Of a stretch of DNA of 64,000 nt, positions 7,534-17,277 are shown piece by piece (within the stretch, counting starts at the first letter, position 1; every line of letters starts with the position of its first letter). The position numbers were made by a program, and so were the translations under genes. The stretch spans positions 248,001-312,000 of the forward strand of contig NZ_CABVMM010000002.1 in the NCBI RefSeq assembly GCF_902499555.1. The letters run 5' to 3'. A model generated the notes under the pieces. The model was given only the letters and a program-made list of their open reading frames with translations. It was not told where the DNA came from and did not search any database. The DNA is from Mesonia oceanica. GTDB lineage: Bacteria; Bacteroidota; Bacteroidia; Flavobacteriales; Flavobacteriaceae.

Positions 7534-8901
7534 ATGAATGTTAATCACTCAAATAATACTATTACAGAAACTGCTTGCAAGGTAACAGATGAAATCTGCC
7601 TTCCAGATTCCAACTTACCTCGTGTTGTAATTATAGGTGGTGGGTTTGCAGGTTTAGCAATGGTTGAAAAACTGAAACACAAAGAGGTGCAGGTGGTACT
7701 GTTCGATAAAAACAACTTTCATCAATTTCAACCATTGTTTTATCAGGTGGCCACCAGTGCCCTGGAACCCGATAGTATTGTATTTCCCTTCAGGAAACAA
7801 ATCAATGGATATAAAAATGTATTGTTTCGCTTGGCTGAAGTCGAGGAAATTCAACCCTCTTCAAATAGCCTAATAACTTCCAAAGGAAATGTTAATTATG
7901 ATTACCTAATCCTGGCAACGGGCACCAATACCAATTTTTTTGGGATGGATTCAGTAGAATCCCACAGTCTTGGGATGAAAGACATTCGTGATTCTCTTAA
8001 CATCCGCCATATGATGCTGCAAAATTTGGAACAGGCAGCTATTACCTGCGATGAAAAAGAACGTGATGCGCTCACCAACTTTGTAATTGTTGGTGGTGGT
8101 CCTGCTGGCGTAGAGATGGCAGGAGCTTTGGCTGAATTCTGTAAATATATTCTTCCAAAGGATTATCCGGAATACCCTTCTTCCATTATGAATATTTACT
8201 TAATAGAGGCCGTTGATGAATTGTTAAGTACAATGTCTGAGAAAGCATCTTCGAAAACCCTAAAATATTTGAAGGATTTGAATGTAAAGGTACTGCTGAA
8301 TGAAGCTGTAAGCAATTATGATGGCAATGAAGTCACTACCAAAAGTGGCAAGACCATTTTAGCCAAAAACCTAATCTGGACGGCGGGTGTTAAAGGACAA
8401 TTTCCAAATGGTATTGATGAAGAACACATAGTCAGGGGCAATCGTATTAAAACCGATGCCAATTTAAAAGTAGAAGGTTACGAAAATATTTTTGCCATAG
8501 GCGATATCGCAGCCCTTATTTCTAAAGATACCCCAAAAGGACATCCACAAGTAGCACAAACCGCTATTCAACAAGGCAAATACCTGGGGGATTCGATATT
8601 GAATATCATAAATAACAAAGCCATAAAACCCTTCGAATATAAAGACAAAGGTTCCTTGGCCACAGTAGGTAAACGTAAAGCAGTAGCCGATTTGGGCAAA
8701 TTCAAATTTTCGGGCTATTTCGCCTGGTTGCTATGGTCTATCGTACACCTTATGTCCATAAGCGGTTTTAGAAATAAATTAATGGTTGGTTTTAATTGGG
8801 TGGTAAGCTACTTTTCTTATGAAAAGAGCAACCGCCTGATTATTAGAAATTTTAAACCCACGTCATCCCAAACAAAAGAATCAGGCCAATATGAAAGTTA
8901 A
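7534..8901 (+). CDS. ndh: Type II NADH dehydrogenase (NDH-2)
   Basis: FAD-dependent, non-proton-pumping NADH:quinone oxidoreductase, 455 residues. The FAD Rossmann motif GGGFAG is at residues 35-40, the NADH-binding motif VGGGPAGVEM near 190, and the FAD/quinone segment IFAIGDIAAL near 325. A C-terminal amphipathic and hydrophobic stretch (YFAWLLWSIVHLM) is the expected membrane anchor. The N-terminus is about 28 residues longer than the FAD motif needs. The gene overlaps the permease gene by 11 bases, so the two are translationally coupled. It would regenerate NAD+ for the GAPDH encoded downstream without limiting flux by proton-motive force. Confidence 0.9.
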   Translation: MNVNHSNNTITETACKVTDEICLPDSNLPRVVIIGGGFAGLAMVEKLKHKEVQVVLFDKNNFHQFQPLFYQVATSALEPDSIVFPFRKQINGYKNVLFRLAEVEEIQPSSNSLITSKGNVNYDYLILATGTNTNFFGMDSVESHSLGMKDIRDSLNIRHMMLQNLEQAAITCDEKERDALTNFVIVGGGPAGVEMAGALAEFCKYILPKDYPEYPSSIMNIYLIEAVDELLSTMSEKASSKTLKYLKDLNVKVLLNEAVSNYDGNEVTTKSGKTILAKNLIWTAGVKGQFPNGIDEEHIVRGNRIKTDANLKVEGYENIFAIGDIAALISKDTPKGHPQVAQTAIQQGKYLGDSILNIINNKAIKPFEYKDKGSLATVGKRKAVADLGKFKFSGYFAWLLWSIVHLMSISGFRNKLMVGFNWVVSYFSYEKSNRLIIRNFKPTSSQTKESGQYES

Positions 8902-10246
8902 TACAACAAATATTCAAAAACTATCTTTAATTGGATCTATATCCCTCGGCACCGGTGTGATGATCGGTGCAGGTATATTTGTCCTTATGGGACAGATAGC
9001 CGAACTGGTAGGTGATTTATTCCCCATAGCATTTATTGCGGGAGCGATTGTGGTAGGTTTTAGTTCGTACTCTTATGTAAAGTTTTCAAACGCATTTCCT
9101 TCGTCTGGAGGAGTAGTCAAGTTTTTGGATAAGTCCTATGGCCCGGGAACCACCACCGGTGTCTTTTCTTTGCTGATGTATGTTTCTATGGTAATTTCAG
9201 AAAGCCTTGTTGCAGGTACCTTTGGAGCTTATACCCTTCGGTTGTTCCCCGAAGATTTTGCCGGTTATGCGTCAATACTGGGTATAGTATTGCTAGTAAC
9301 GGCTTATATAGTGAATGTTTTGGGCAACAAAGTTATAGGTGCAACTGCAACCTTCACGGCGATAATTAAGGTTGTGGGAATTGCATTATTGGCTATTGCC
9401 GGACTTATAGTTTCAGGTTTTTCAGATATTACCGGAAACTATATCCCTCAAAATACCGAAACATTACCGCAAGGATTCGCCTTTGTGGCTGCTTTGGCCT
9501 TATCTATTCTCGCTTACAAAGGGTTTACTACTATCACCAACCAAGGTGGAGATATTAAAAACCCACATAAAAATCTAGGACGGTCCATTATTATTTCTAT
9601 TCTTATCTGTACCCTCATCTATGTAGCACTCGCTTTGGCAGTTGCCGGAGGTTTAAGCATTCCTGAGGTTATTGCGGCAAAAGATTATGCCCTTGCGGCT
9701 GCAGCAAGACCTATTTTTGGCGAATGGGGATCCTGGATTACCATTGGCATTGCCATAATTGCCACAGTATCTGGGGTCATTGCTAGTGTTTTCTCATCAT
9801 CACGCTTGTTAGCGATGCTCAGCAATATGAAACAGGTACCGTCTTTAAAAAGGATGGGGAACTTTAAAAATCCTGCGCTCATATTCACGGTTTCACTCGC
9901 TATTTTACTAACTGTCCTATTTGATTTAACAAGAATCGCTTCTATCGGCGCTATTTTCTACCTCATTATGGATATTGCTATTCATTGGGGGCTTGTAAGG
10001 CACCTTAAAAAAGAAGTTGATTTTAAACCAATTATTCCCTTGGTTGCCATTATACTGGATGTCGCAGTACTCACGGCCTTTCTTTATATAAAATACCTGA
10101 ATGATCCATTGGTGCTTATCGTGGCAGCAATTGGGATTGTTCTAATCATTGTTGCGGAACGCCTTTTTATGATTTCGCATACAGACGATGAAGGAAATAT
10201 GCATATGGGAATGGAAACTACAAGTAATAAACACAATAAATCATAA
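8891..10246 (+). CDS. APC-family amino acid permease
   Basis: Integral membrane transporter of 451 residues with about 12 hydrophobic helices. The first helix has the APC signature GSISLGTGVMIGAGIFVLMG, the unwound substrate-binding helix. A conserved cytoplasmic segment, FTTITNQGGDIKNPHKN, lies near 215. It likely imports or exchanges an amino acid or amine, but the substrate cannot be read from sequence. Its start lies inside the end of the NDH-2 gene, and the GAPDH gene follows 21 bases later. A short charged, Met/His-containing tail (EGNMHMGMETTSNKHNKS) ends the protein. Confidence 0.88.
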   Translation: MKVNTTNIQKLSLIGSISLGTGVMIGAGIFVLMGQIAELVGDLFPIAFIAGAIVVGFSSYSYVKFSNAFPSSGGVVKFLDKSYGPGTTTGVFSLLMYVSMVISESLVAGTFGAYTLRLFPEDFAGYASILGIVLLVTAYIVNVLGNKVIGATATFTAIIKVVGIALLAIAGLIVSGFSDITGNYIPQNTETLPQGFAFVAALALSILAYKGFTTITNQGGDIKNPHKNLGRSIIISILICTLIYVALALAVAGGLSIPEVIAAKDYALAAAARPIFGEWGSWITIGIAIIATVSGVIASVFSSSRLLAMLSNMKQVPSLKRMGNFKNPALIFTVSLAILLTVLFDLTRIASIGAIFYLIMDIAIHWGLVRHLKKEVDFKPIIPLVAIILDVAVLTAFLYIKYLNDPLVLIVAAIGIVLIIVAERLFMISHTDDEGNMHMGMETTSNKHNKS

Positions 10247-10267
10247 TTAAATAAAAAAGAAAATTAT

Positions 10268-11281
10268 ATGAAAAACATAGCAGTTATAGGATACGGAGTC
10301 ATTGGAAAAAGAGTGGCCGATGCCATCAATTTACAAGAAGATTTGAATCTTGCGGGAGTATGCGATGTCATCAGCGATTGGCGTTTACAAAACGCCGTGA
10401 GAAAAGAGTATGATATCTATGCCGCAACCGCCGAAGCCGAAGATGAAATGAATGCTTCTGGCATTTCGGTAAAGGGCAACTTGCAGGATTTATTGGAAAA
10501 AGTTGACCTCGTAGTGGATTGTACCCCGAAAGCAATTTCAGCATTAAATGTGCCTCATTATAAAAAGAAGGGCGTCAAGTTTATTGTGCAAGGTGGTGAC
10601 AAGCACGAAACCACAGGTCATTCCTTTAGTGCTGAAAATAATTATGAATCGGCATTAAATTTGGATGCCACACGGGTTGTTTCCTGCAACACCACTTCTA
10701 TTTTAAGAACATTGACCGCTTTAAAAAGAGCCGATTTATTGGATTATGCCAGAGGAACACTTTTAAGAAGAGCTACAGATCCTTGGGAAAGTCATCTAGG
10801 TGGTATAATGAACACAATGGTTCCCGAAAGAGATATCCCAAGCCATCAAGGTCCTGACGCTAAAAGTGTCGATCCTGATTTGGATGTTATTACTTCCGCG
10901 GTAAAAGTACCGGAAACATTAAGCCATATGCATTATTGGAACGTGAAGTTAAAAAAACAAGCCTCAAAAGAAGAAGTGCTTGATGCTTTTAAAACCTCTA
11001 GTCGTATCAAGCTAATTCAATATGATCAAGGTCTGGTTTCAAACAATACCATTAAGGAAATGTTCTTGGATATGGGAAGACCTTGGGGCGATATGTACGA
11101 AGTAGCCCTTTGGGAAGATATGCTGAAGGTACAGGGCGATGAACTTTTTTATGCCTACGTGGTCGATAACCAAGCCATTGTCATCCCTGAAACGATTGAT
11201 GCTATTAGAGCATTAACTGGAATTGAAACAGATGGAGCAAAATCCATCGCCAAAACAAATGAAAGTTTAGGAATTCATTAA
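10268..11281 (+). CDS. gap: Type II (archaeal-type) glyceraldehyde-3-phosphate dehydrogenase
   Basis: Phosphorylating GAPDH of the archaeal class II family, 337 residues, converting glyceraldehyde 3-phosphate, phosphate and NAD(P)+ to 1,3-bisphosphoglycerate. The Rossmann motif is [14 protein letters not shown] at residues 5-18 and the catalytic cysteine is Cys140 in SCNTTS. The segment LVVDCTPK near 85 and the HHY-type region HYWNVKL near 222 also fit that family. Bacterial glycolysis normally uses type I GAPDH, with an SCTTN motif, so this is the archaeal form in a bacterial array. It sits directly before the class I aldolase and phosphofructokinase genes (gaps 11 and 24 bases). Confidence 0.9.
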   Translation: MKNIAVIGYGVIGKRVADAINLQEDLNLAGVCDVISDWRLQNAVRKEYDIYAATAEAEDEMNASGISVKGNLQDLLEKVDLVVDCTPKAISALNVPHYKKKGVKFIVQGGDKHETTGHSFSAENNYESALNLDATRVVSCNTTSILRTLTALKRADLLDYARGTLLRRATDPWESHLGGIMNTMVPERDIPSHQGPDAKSVDPDLDVITSAVKVPETLSHMHYWNVKLKKQASKEEVLDAFKTSSRIKLIQYDQGLVSNNTIKEMFLDMGRPWGDMYEVALWEDMLKVQGDELFYAYVVDNQAIVIPETIDAIRALTGIETDGAKSIAKTNESLGIH

Positions 11282-11292
11282 ACACTATCAAG

Positions 11293-12354
11293 ATGAAAAC
11301 AAACAAAAACATAATAGAACTTTTAGGAGAAAAAGCAGACTTCTATTTAGAACACGTTTGTGAAAAAATAACCAAGGATGAACTGCAAACCCCAAGTAGA
11401 ACAAACCTAGATAAGGTATTTACCCAAAGTAATAGAAATCCACAGGTACTGCGAAGCCTTTCGCAATTGTATAACCACGGAAATCTCGGAGGCACAGGTT
11501 ATTTGAGCATTCTGCCCGTGGACCAGGGTATTGAGCACAGCGCGGCCTTTTCATTCTATAAAAATCCTGATTATTTTGACCCAGAGAACATCATAAAACT
11601 TGCGATGGAAGCCGGCTGTAATGGTGTGGCTTCCACCTTTGGGGTTTTGGGATTGAATGCCCGAAAATACGCCCATAAAATCCCCTTTATCGTAAAGATC
11701 AACCACAACGAGTTGCTCACTTATCCCAATAAATATGACCAAACGTTCTTTGGTAAGGTAAAAACAGCTTGGGATATGGGTGCAATTGCCGTGGGTGCAA
11801 CTATTTATTTTGGTTCACAGGAAAGTAATAGACAGCTAAAGGAAATAGCCGAAGCTTTTGAAGAAGCCCATAATTTGGGTATGGCAACCATCCTTTGGTG
11901 CTATTTGCGCAATGAAGATTTTAAAACAGAAAAAGAAGATTACCACACAGCAGCAGATTTAACCGGGCAGGCCAACCATATAGGGGTAACCATTCAGGCA
12001 GATATCATCAAACAAAAATTGCCGACAAACAACTTTGGTTTTAAAAATATCGGTTTTGGCAAATACGATGATGCGATGTATGAAGCGTTGACCACAGACC
12101 ATCCCATTGACCTGTGCAGGTTACAGGTAGCGAATTGCTATATGGGTAAAATAGGATTGATAAATTCAGGAGGAGGTTCTAAAGGTGAATCTGATTTGGT
12201 TGATGCCGTAACTACAGCTGTCATTAATAAAAGAGCTGGCGGTTCTGGATTGATAATGGGAAGAAAGGCATTTCAAAAACCATTTGGCGAAGGGGTGGAA
12301 ATATTACAATCCGTTCAGAAAGTATATCTGAATGATGAAATTACAATAGCGTAA
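11293..12354 (+). CDS. fbaB: Class I fructose-bisphosphate aldolase (DhnA/FbaB type)
   Basis: Schiff-base aldolase cleaving or forming fructose 1,6-bisphosphate, 353 residues, of the DhnA family found in archaea and some bacteria. It shows the phosphate/substrate motif [15 protein letters not shown] near residue 75, the barrel strand [10 protein letters not shown] near 112, a probable Schiff-base-lysine strand ADIIKQKLP near 238, and the C-terminal phosphate loop [12 protein letters not shown]. It completes a three-gene glycolytic block with GAPDH and PFK. It needs no metal, which may matter beside metal-stress genes. Confidence 0.9.
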   Translation: MKTNKNIIELLGEKADFYLEHVCEKITKDELQTPSRTNLDKVFTQSNRNPQVLRSLSQLYNHGNLGGTGYLSILPVDQGIEHSAAFSFYKNPDYFDPENIIKLAMEAGCNGVASTFGVLGLNARKYAHKIPFIVKINHNELLTYPNKYDQTFFGKVKTAWDMGAIAVGATIYFGSQESNRQLKEIAEAFEEAHNLGMATILWCYLRNEDFKTEKEDYHTAADLTGQANHIGVTIQADIIKQKLPTNNFGFKNIGFGKYDDAMYEALTTDHPIDLCRLQVANCYMGKIGLINSGGGSKGESDLVDAVTTAVINKRAGGSGLIMGRKAFQKPFGEGVEILQSVQKVYLNDEITIA

Positions 12355-12378
12355 ACTATTGCACATAGAAATATAAAA

Positions 12379-13350
12379 ATGAATCAATCCATAAAACATA
12401 TTGGAGTATTTACATCTGGAGGCGATAGCCCGGGAATGAATGCTGTATTATACGCAATTGCAAAAGCAGCAGAAGCAAATGGCATAAAAGCTACCGGAAT
12501 TAGAAAAGGTTACGAAGGATTGATTGATGGTGATTTTATGTCCTTAGAAACACATCAATTACAGAAATTGGTACACAAAGGCGGCACCATCCTTAAAACT
12601 GCCCGGAGCAAACGTTTTATGGAACTGAAAGGCAGAAAAAAGGCACTACAAACCTTACAAATAAATAATATAGATGCTTTGATCGCCATAGGTGGCGATG
12701 GCACATTTAAAGGATTACTTGCTTTTTCAGAAATATATGACATACCATTTATAGGTATTCCTGGAACAATAGATAACGATATTTCTGGGACTGATTATAC
12801 CCTTGGTTTTGATTCCGCAGTAAATACCGCTATTGAAAATATTGATAAGATAAGAGATACGGCCGAATCCCATAACCGTGTGTTCATCGTGGAAGTAATG
12901 GGTAGGGATTCCGGTTATATTGCCCTGCATTCAGGGCTTACCGTTGGTGCAGATGCCATACTCATTCCCGAAAGTGGCAAAGATATTATTGATTTATTGA
13001 ACAAGGTAAAGGACTATGATAGCGAAGATGCTTTTCTTGTCGTGGTTTCTGAAGGAGATGAAATAGGCGCCGAACTTGTGGCATCAAAAATAAAGGAAAT
13101 CAATCACAATGTCGATTTACGCATAACGAAGCTTGGCCACGTGCAACGAGGTGGAAACCCATCTGCTTTAGATAGAATGCTTGGTATTAGGCTTGGAGTG
13201 GCAGCAATAGATGCACTTTTGCAAGGGAAAAACAACGTAATGGTAGGGATTTTAAACAACGAATTATACCTAACACCTTTTGAAGAGGTGGTTAAACAAC
13301 ATCAAGTAAATGATGAATTACAGAAACTTTTAGAATTATTTGGTAAGTAA
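12379..13350 (+). CDS. pfkA: 6-phosphofructokinase, ATP-dependent type
   Basis: Glycolytic kinase phosphorylating fructose 6-phosphate, 323 residues, matching bacterial PfkA length. The nucleotide motif FTSGGDSPGMNAV is at about residues 11-23, GGDGT near 95, and the catalytic loop GIPGTIDNDISGTDYTLGFDS near 120. The Gly after GIP, where PPi-dependent enzymes usually carry Lys, points to ATP use. The C-terminal LGHVQRGGNPSALDR contacts fructose 6-phosphate. With the neighbouring aldolase and GAPDH it forms a short upper-glycolysis module; other glycolytic genes are absent here. Confidence 0.92.
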   Translation: MNQSIKHIGVFTSGGDSPGMNAVLYAIAKAAEANGIKATGIRKGYEGLIDGDFMSLETHQLQKLVHKGGTILKTARSKRFMELKGRKKALQTLQINNIDALIAIGGDGTFKGLLAFSEIYDIPFIGIPGTIDNDISGTDYTLGFDSAVNTAIENIDKIRDTAESHNRVFIVEVMGRDSGYIALHSGLTVGADAILIPESGKDIIDLLNKVKDYDSEDAFLVVVSEGDEIGAELVASKIKEINHNVDLRITKLGHVQRGGNPSALDRMLGIRLGVAAIDALLQGKNNVMVGILNNELYLTPFEEVVKQHQVNDELQKLLELFGK

Positions 13351-13387
13351 AAAACAAAACTCTTATAAACACTTAAATCTTAAAATT

Positions 13388-14161
13388 ATGGATCGAGTAA
13401 AAAATAAAATAGCCATTGTCACGGGAGGTGCCTCTGGCCTCGGAAAATCAAGTGCTATTTTGTTAGCACGTGAAGGAGCAAAAATAGTGATAACAGATTT
13501 GGACGAAGAAAACGGAAATGTAGTAGTTCAACAAATTAAAGATAATGGCGGTAAAGCCATATTCATAAAACAGGACGTGTCGGAAGAAGATCAGTGGGAA
13601 ATGGTTATGGATACTACACTCAAAACATTTGGGAAACTCCATATTCTGGCAAATTCAGCCGGTATAGGAGTTGGAGGAACTGTGGAAGAGGTCACCCTTG
13701 CAGATTGGAAAAATCTTCTAAATATCAACCTAGATGGCAGTTTCCTAGGCACCCAATACGGCATTAAGGCTATGAAAGAGACCGGGGAAGGTGGTTCAAT
13801 CATTAACTTTTCTTCTATTGAAGGCCTTATTGGCGACCCCAATTTAGCTGCATATAACGCAAGTAAGGGTGGTATAACTTTATTTACCAAGTCTGCTGCA
13901 CTTCATTGCGCGAAACAGGGTTATGGCATCCGTGTCAATTCCATTCATCCAGCTTATATATGGACACCAATGGTAGAAAATTTCCTTAAAGCCCAAGGTA
14001 ATTTAGAAGAAGGAAAAAAGCAATTGGAAAGTTTGCACCCTGTTGGACATATGGGAGAGCCAGATGATATAGGTTATGGAGTGGTGTATCTGGCTTCGGA
14101 TGAATCTAAATTTATGACAGGTTCTGAATTGGTAATCGACGGCGGTTATACCGCACAATAA
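13388..14161 (+). CDS. Short-chain dehydrogenase/reductase (SDR)
   Basis: Classical SDR oxidoreductase, 257 residues from the ATG at 13388. An in-frame TTG at 13340 would overlap the PFK stop and add 16 unlikely residues. The cofactor motif TGGASGLGKS is near residue 12, NSAG near 90, catalytic Ser in NFSSIEG near 140 and the YNASKGG active site near 154. Asp at the end of beta-2 (VITDLDEEN) favours NAD(H) over NADP(H). The substrate is unknown. The sequence resembles the secondary-alcohol or 3-hydroxy acid branch, and in this setting it might help balance NADH. Confidence 0.88.
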   Translation: MDRVKNKIAIVTGGASGLGKSSAILLAREGAKIVITDLDEENGNVVVQQIKDNGGKAIFIKQDVSEEDQWEMVMDTTLKTFGKLHILANSAGIGVGGTVEEVTLADWKNLLNINLDGSFLGTQYGIKAMKETGEGGSIINFSSIEGLIGDPNLAAYNASKGGITLFTKSAALHCAKQGYGIRVNSIHPAYIWTPMVENFLKAQGNLEEGKKQLESLHPVGHMGEPDDIGYGVVYLASDESKFMTGSELVIDGGYTAQ

Positions 14162-14188
14162 AATACAAACTAAAAAAATCAATAAACT

Positions 14189-15019
14189 ATGAAAAACATA
14201 CTCGTACCAACAGACTTTTCAAAAAATTGCAATAAAGCAGAAGAACTCGGAATTGAAATGGCAAAGCTTTACAATTCCGAAATCCATTTTTTCCATTTGA
14301 TGAAAACCCCCGTAGAATGGGTAAAGTTGGATAAACAAAAAGAAAAGCAGTACCCAGAAACAGTAAAGCAAATAGGCCTCGCAAAAGCCTACCTGAGCGA
14401 ACTGGAGAAAAAAGCCGAACGACAAGGCCTTGAATGCAGGACTTTCCTTGAATTTGATGGTGGTCAGGCAAATATCCTTAAACATTCGGGTCATTTTCAT
14501 CACGATTTTATAGTTACGGGAAGTAGTGGCACCCGAGGCGGTATACGTGAGTTAATGGGAAGCAACGTAGAAAAAATTGTTAGGAAAGCTGATGTACCGG
14601 TTGTTATAGTCAAGGATGAAGAAGTATCCTTTCCTTTCAAGGATATCGTTTTTGTTTCAGATTTTCTTCAAGATGTATGCGATGCATTTAAGCAGGTTAT
14701 TTCGATTGCTGAAAAATGCGGTGCACATATCCATTTATTGAGGGTCAATACTCAGACCGATTTTAACAGTATAGAACAAGGGTTGGACCCCATCAAGGAG
14801 TTCCTGAAAAAATTCCCCGATTTGGATAACCTCTCAATGAATGTATATAACGAACCTGACGTAGAAACAGGGATAAACAATTTTTTAAAGTATAGAGATG
14901 CCGATTTGATTGCAATGTGTACCCACGGCCGTACAGGTTTTTTAAGCCTGTTCTCTAAGAGTATCGCCGAGGGTGTAACCAATCATTCCGAATTACCAGT
15001 AATGACTATTAAAGTGTAA
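14189..15019 (+). CDS. Universal stress protein, two tandem UspA domains
   Basis: A 276-residue tandem Usp. The first half begins MKNILVPTDFSKNCNKAEE and carries the ATP-type motif GSSGTRGGIRELMGSN near residue 110. The second half starts at about residue 150 (IVFVSDFLQDV) and ends with CTHGRTGFLSLFSKS, which departs from the strict G-2x-G-9x-G-S pattern, so nucleotide may bind only one half. It is encoded 2 bases before the ATP-cone nuclease gene, indicating tight co-translation. A role in starvation or redox stress is inferred from the family. Confidence 0.88.
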   Translation: MKNILVPTDFSKNCNKAEELGIEMAKLYNSEIHFFHLMKTPVEWVKLDKQKEKQYPETVKQIGLAKAYLSELEKKAERQGLECRTFLEFDGGQANILKHSGHFHHDFIVTGSSGTRGGIRELMGSNVEKIVRKADVPVVIVKDEEVSFPFKDIVFVSDFLQDVCDAFKQVISIAEKCGAHIHLLRVNTQTDFNSIEQGLDPIKEFLKKFPDLDNLSMNVYNEPDVETGINNFLKYRDADLIAMCTHGRTGFLSLFSKSIAEGVTNHSELPVMTIKV

Positions 15020-15021
15020 GG

Positions 15022-15864
15022 ATGAATAAATCAGTTCTGATAAAAAAATATTCCGGTGAGTACGAAGCTTTTGATATAAACAAACTCATCAATTCCCTGC
15101 GGCGTTCACGGGCAGATGAGGATATCATTCAGGATATAGCCCGGAAGGTGCAAGAGCAGATTGAAGAAGGAATGACCACCAAAAGGATCTATCAAATGGC
15201 CTTTAAAATGCTAAAGGCTAAATCCAGGGTAAGTGCTTCAAAGTACAAGCTCAAAAAAGCTTTGATGGAACTGGGTCCAACCGGTTTTCCATTTGAAAGA
15301 TTCGTAGGCAAACTATTAACGCACGAAGGGTTTTCAACACAAGTTGGTGTGATTGTGCAGGGCAATTGTGTGCAGCACGAAATAGATGTGATAGCCCAAA
15401 AAGAAAATAAGCACTATATGATTGAATGTAAATACCATAGCGACCAAGGGCGGGTTTGTAATGTAAAGATTCCGCTATATATCCAATCGAGGTTTTTGGA
15501 TGTAAAGAGACAATGGGAACATCAAAAAGATCACGATACAAAATCCTATCGGGGAGGACTTTATACCAATACCCGTTTTACTACAGATGCCATTCAATAT
15601 GGAAATTGCGTTGGTCTAATGCAGGTGAGTTGGGATTATCCGCAACAAAATGGTTTAAAAGACAGGATAGATAAAGCTGGTTTGCATCCTCTAACAGCCC
15701 TGACGACCTTAACCAAAGCAGAAAAGACCAAATTACTGGATAAAGGCATCGTGCTCTGCAAAGAGCTACACGAAAATCCAACCTTTTTGGAACAAATCGG
15801 TATCGATAAGCCAAGACATAAAAAAATCCTCGAAGATTCACAGGAGTTATGCAGAACGAATTAA
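15022..15864 (+). CDS. ATP-cone domain fused to Mrr-like PD-(D/E)xK nuclease
   Basis: A 280-residue fusion. Residues 3-88 form an ATP-cone (KKYSGEYEAFDINKLINSL, then EEGMTTKRIYQMAF), the nucleotide-sensing domain best known from ribonucleotide reductases and NrdR. Residues 90-200 form a restriction-endonuclease-like fold with the probable active site E92, D122 (HEIDV) and E135-x-K137 (IECKYH). The C-terminal 75 residues are helical and unassigned. This architecture suggests a DNA or RNA nuclease gated by ATP/dATP or AMP levels. It lies between a two-domain Usp gene and a beta-CASP nuclease gene with gaps of 2 and 10 bases. Confidence 0.82.
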   Translation: MNKSVLIKKYSGEYEAFDINKLINSLRRSRADEDIIQDIARKVQEQIEEGMTTKRIYQMAFKMLKAKSRVSASKYKLKKALMELGPTGFPFERFVGKLLTHEGFSTQVGVIVQGNCVQHEIDVIAQKENKHYMIECKYHSDQGRVCNVKIPLYIQSRFLDVKRQWEHQKDHDTKSYRGGLYTNTRFTTDAIQYGNCVGLMQVSWDYPQQNGLKDRIDKAGLHPLTALTTLTKAEKTKLLDKGIVLCKELHENPTFLEQIGIDKPRHKKILEDSQELCRTN

Positions 15865-15874
15865 AGCAATAAAA

Positions 15875-17251
15875 ATGAAAAACAATAAAATAAACGTCCA
15901 TTTTTTGGGAGCGGCAGGCACGGTAACCGGCTCAAAATATTTAGTGGACACAGGAGATAAAAAGATACTGATAGACTGTGGACTTTTTCAAGGATTAAAG
16001 GAATTACGCCTTAAAAACTGGGAATATCTACCTGTAAAGGTTTCAGAAATTGATATGGTATTGCTTACCCACGGCCATTTAGACCATACAGGTTATCTAC
16101 CCCGATTGGTGAAGCAAGGGTTTAATGGTCCTATCTACGGTACGAATCCTACTTTGGACATTGCAAAAATCATTTTGAACGATAGTGCAAAAATTCAAGA
16201 ACAGGAAGCCGAACGTGCCAATAAAGAAGGCTATTCCAAACACAATCCTGCTGAACCATTGTACGATTTAAAGGATGTAGAAAAAACCATCCCACATTTT
16301 AAGGGCGTTCCTCAAGCACAATGGATTCCCTTATTTGACGGTATCAGGGCTCGCTTCCAATACAACGGACATATTCTGGGTGCAACTTACATCGAATTGG
16401 ATGTAAATGGAAAATGTTTTGTCTTTTCAGGAGACGTTGGTAGAACCAATGATTTATTACTCTATCCACCACTAAAACCAAAAAAAGCGGATGTGCTTTT
16501 TATAGAATCCACTTATGGAGGAAGGTTTCATCCAGATGAAGTGGAAGCACTTCCGCAGATTGAAAAATTGGTCAACGACACCATTAATAAAGGGGGAAGC
16601 TTATTTGTTCCTAGTTTCTCCGTAGAACGTGCCCAGTTGATGATGCTGATTTTTTGGAAATTACTCAAGGAAAAGAAAATCCCAAAAGTACAAATGATAA
16701 TGGATAGCCCAATGGGTGCAAGTGTATTGGAATTGTTTCATCGCACGAGGGATTGGCACAGATTGGAAGGCAATGAATGTGATGAAATGTGTTCACACTT
16801 CACGGTCGTAAGCAGTTATCGGGAGACGATGGAATTACGAACAGATAAGAAACCAAAAATCGTGATTGCAGGAAGTGGAATGCTCACAGGTGGAAGAATG
16901 CTCAACTACCTTGAAACTCAAGCACAAAACCCCATTAACACCTTGCTTTTTGTGGGTTATCAAGCTGAAGGAACGCGAGGCAGAAAATTATTGGAAGGCG
17001 ATAAAAAACTAAAAGTGTATGGGAAATGGGTGCCCTTTGATATGGAAGTAGCCGAAATTCAAGGCCTCTCGGCACACGCTGACCACACAGAACTTATGGA
17101 TTGGATGAGCAAAATAAAAAATAAGCCAGAGCGGATTTTCATTGTACACGGTGAAAAAGAAAGTGCAGAAGCATTACAAAAGGGTATCAAGGAAACCTAT
17201 GATTGGGATGCTGAAATCCCACAGCTTTACAGCATTGAAGAAATAAAATAG
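15875..17251 (+). CDS. Beta-CASP metallo-beta-lactamase-fold nuclease
   Basis: Likely zinc-dependent RNA nuclease of the CPSF73/archaeal-CPSF-like beta-CASP family, 458 residues. Motif 2, HGHLDH, is at residues 66-71, with GAAGTVTGS at 12-20, the motif 3/4 region FSGDVGR near 188, and the beta-CASP segment with FVPSFSVERAQ near 243. C-terminal motifs GSGMLTGGRM and LSAHADHTEL (about 330 and 400), followed by FIVHGE, complete the active site. No KH domains are present. It would cut or trim RNA, supplying nucleotides for the AMP phosphorylase-type enzyme encoded 26 bases downstream; this link is inferred from gene order. Confidence 0.88.
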   Translation: MKNNKINVHFLGAAGTVTGSKYLVDTGDKKILIDCGLFQGLKELRLKNWEYLPVKVSEIDMVLLTHGHLDHTGYLPRLVKQGFNGPIYGTNPTLDIAKIILNDSAKIQEQEAERANKEGYSKHNPAEPLYDLKDVEKTIPHFKGVPQAQWIPLFDGIRARFQYNGHILGATYIELDVNGKCFVFSGDVGRTNDLLLYPPLKPKKADVLFIESTYGGRFHPDEVEALPQIEKLVNDTINKGGSLFVPSFSVERAQLMMLIFWKLLKEKKIPKVQMIMDSPMGASVLELFHRTRDWHRLEGNECDEMCSHFTVVSSYRETMELRTDKKPKIVIAGSGMLTGGRMLNYLETQAQNPINTLLFVGYQAEGTRGRKLLEGDKKLKVYGKWVPFDMEVAEIQGLSAHADHTELMDWMSKIKNKPERIFIVHGEKESAEALQKGIKETYDWDAEIPQLYSIEEIK

Positions 17252-17277
17252 GTTGTAAAAAGCACAAAAATGAAATT

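Noticed and set aside
13340..13387. TTG-started N-terminal extension of the SDR
   Set aside because: It overlaps the PFK stop and adds 16 residues (VSKKQNSYKHLNLKI) not typical of SDRs; the ATG at 13388 puts the cofactor motif at the usual distance.
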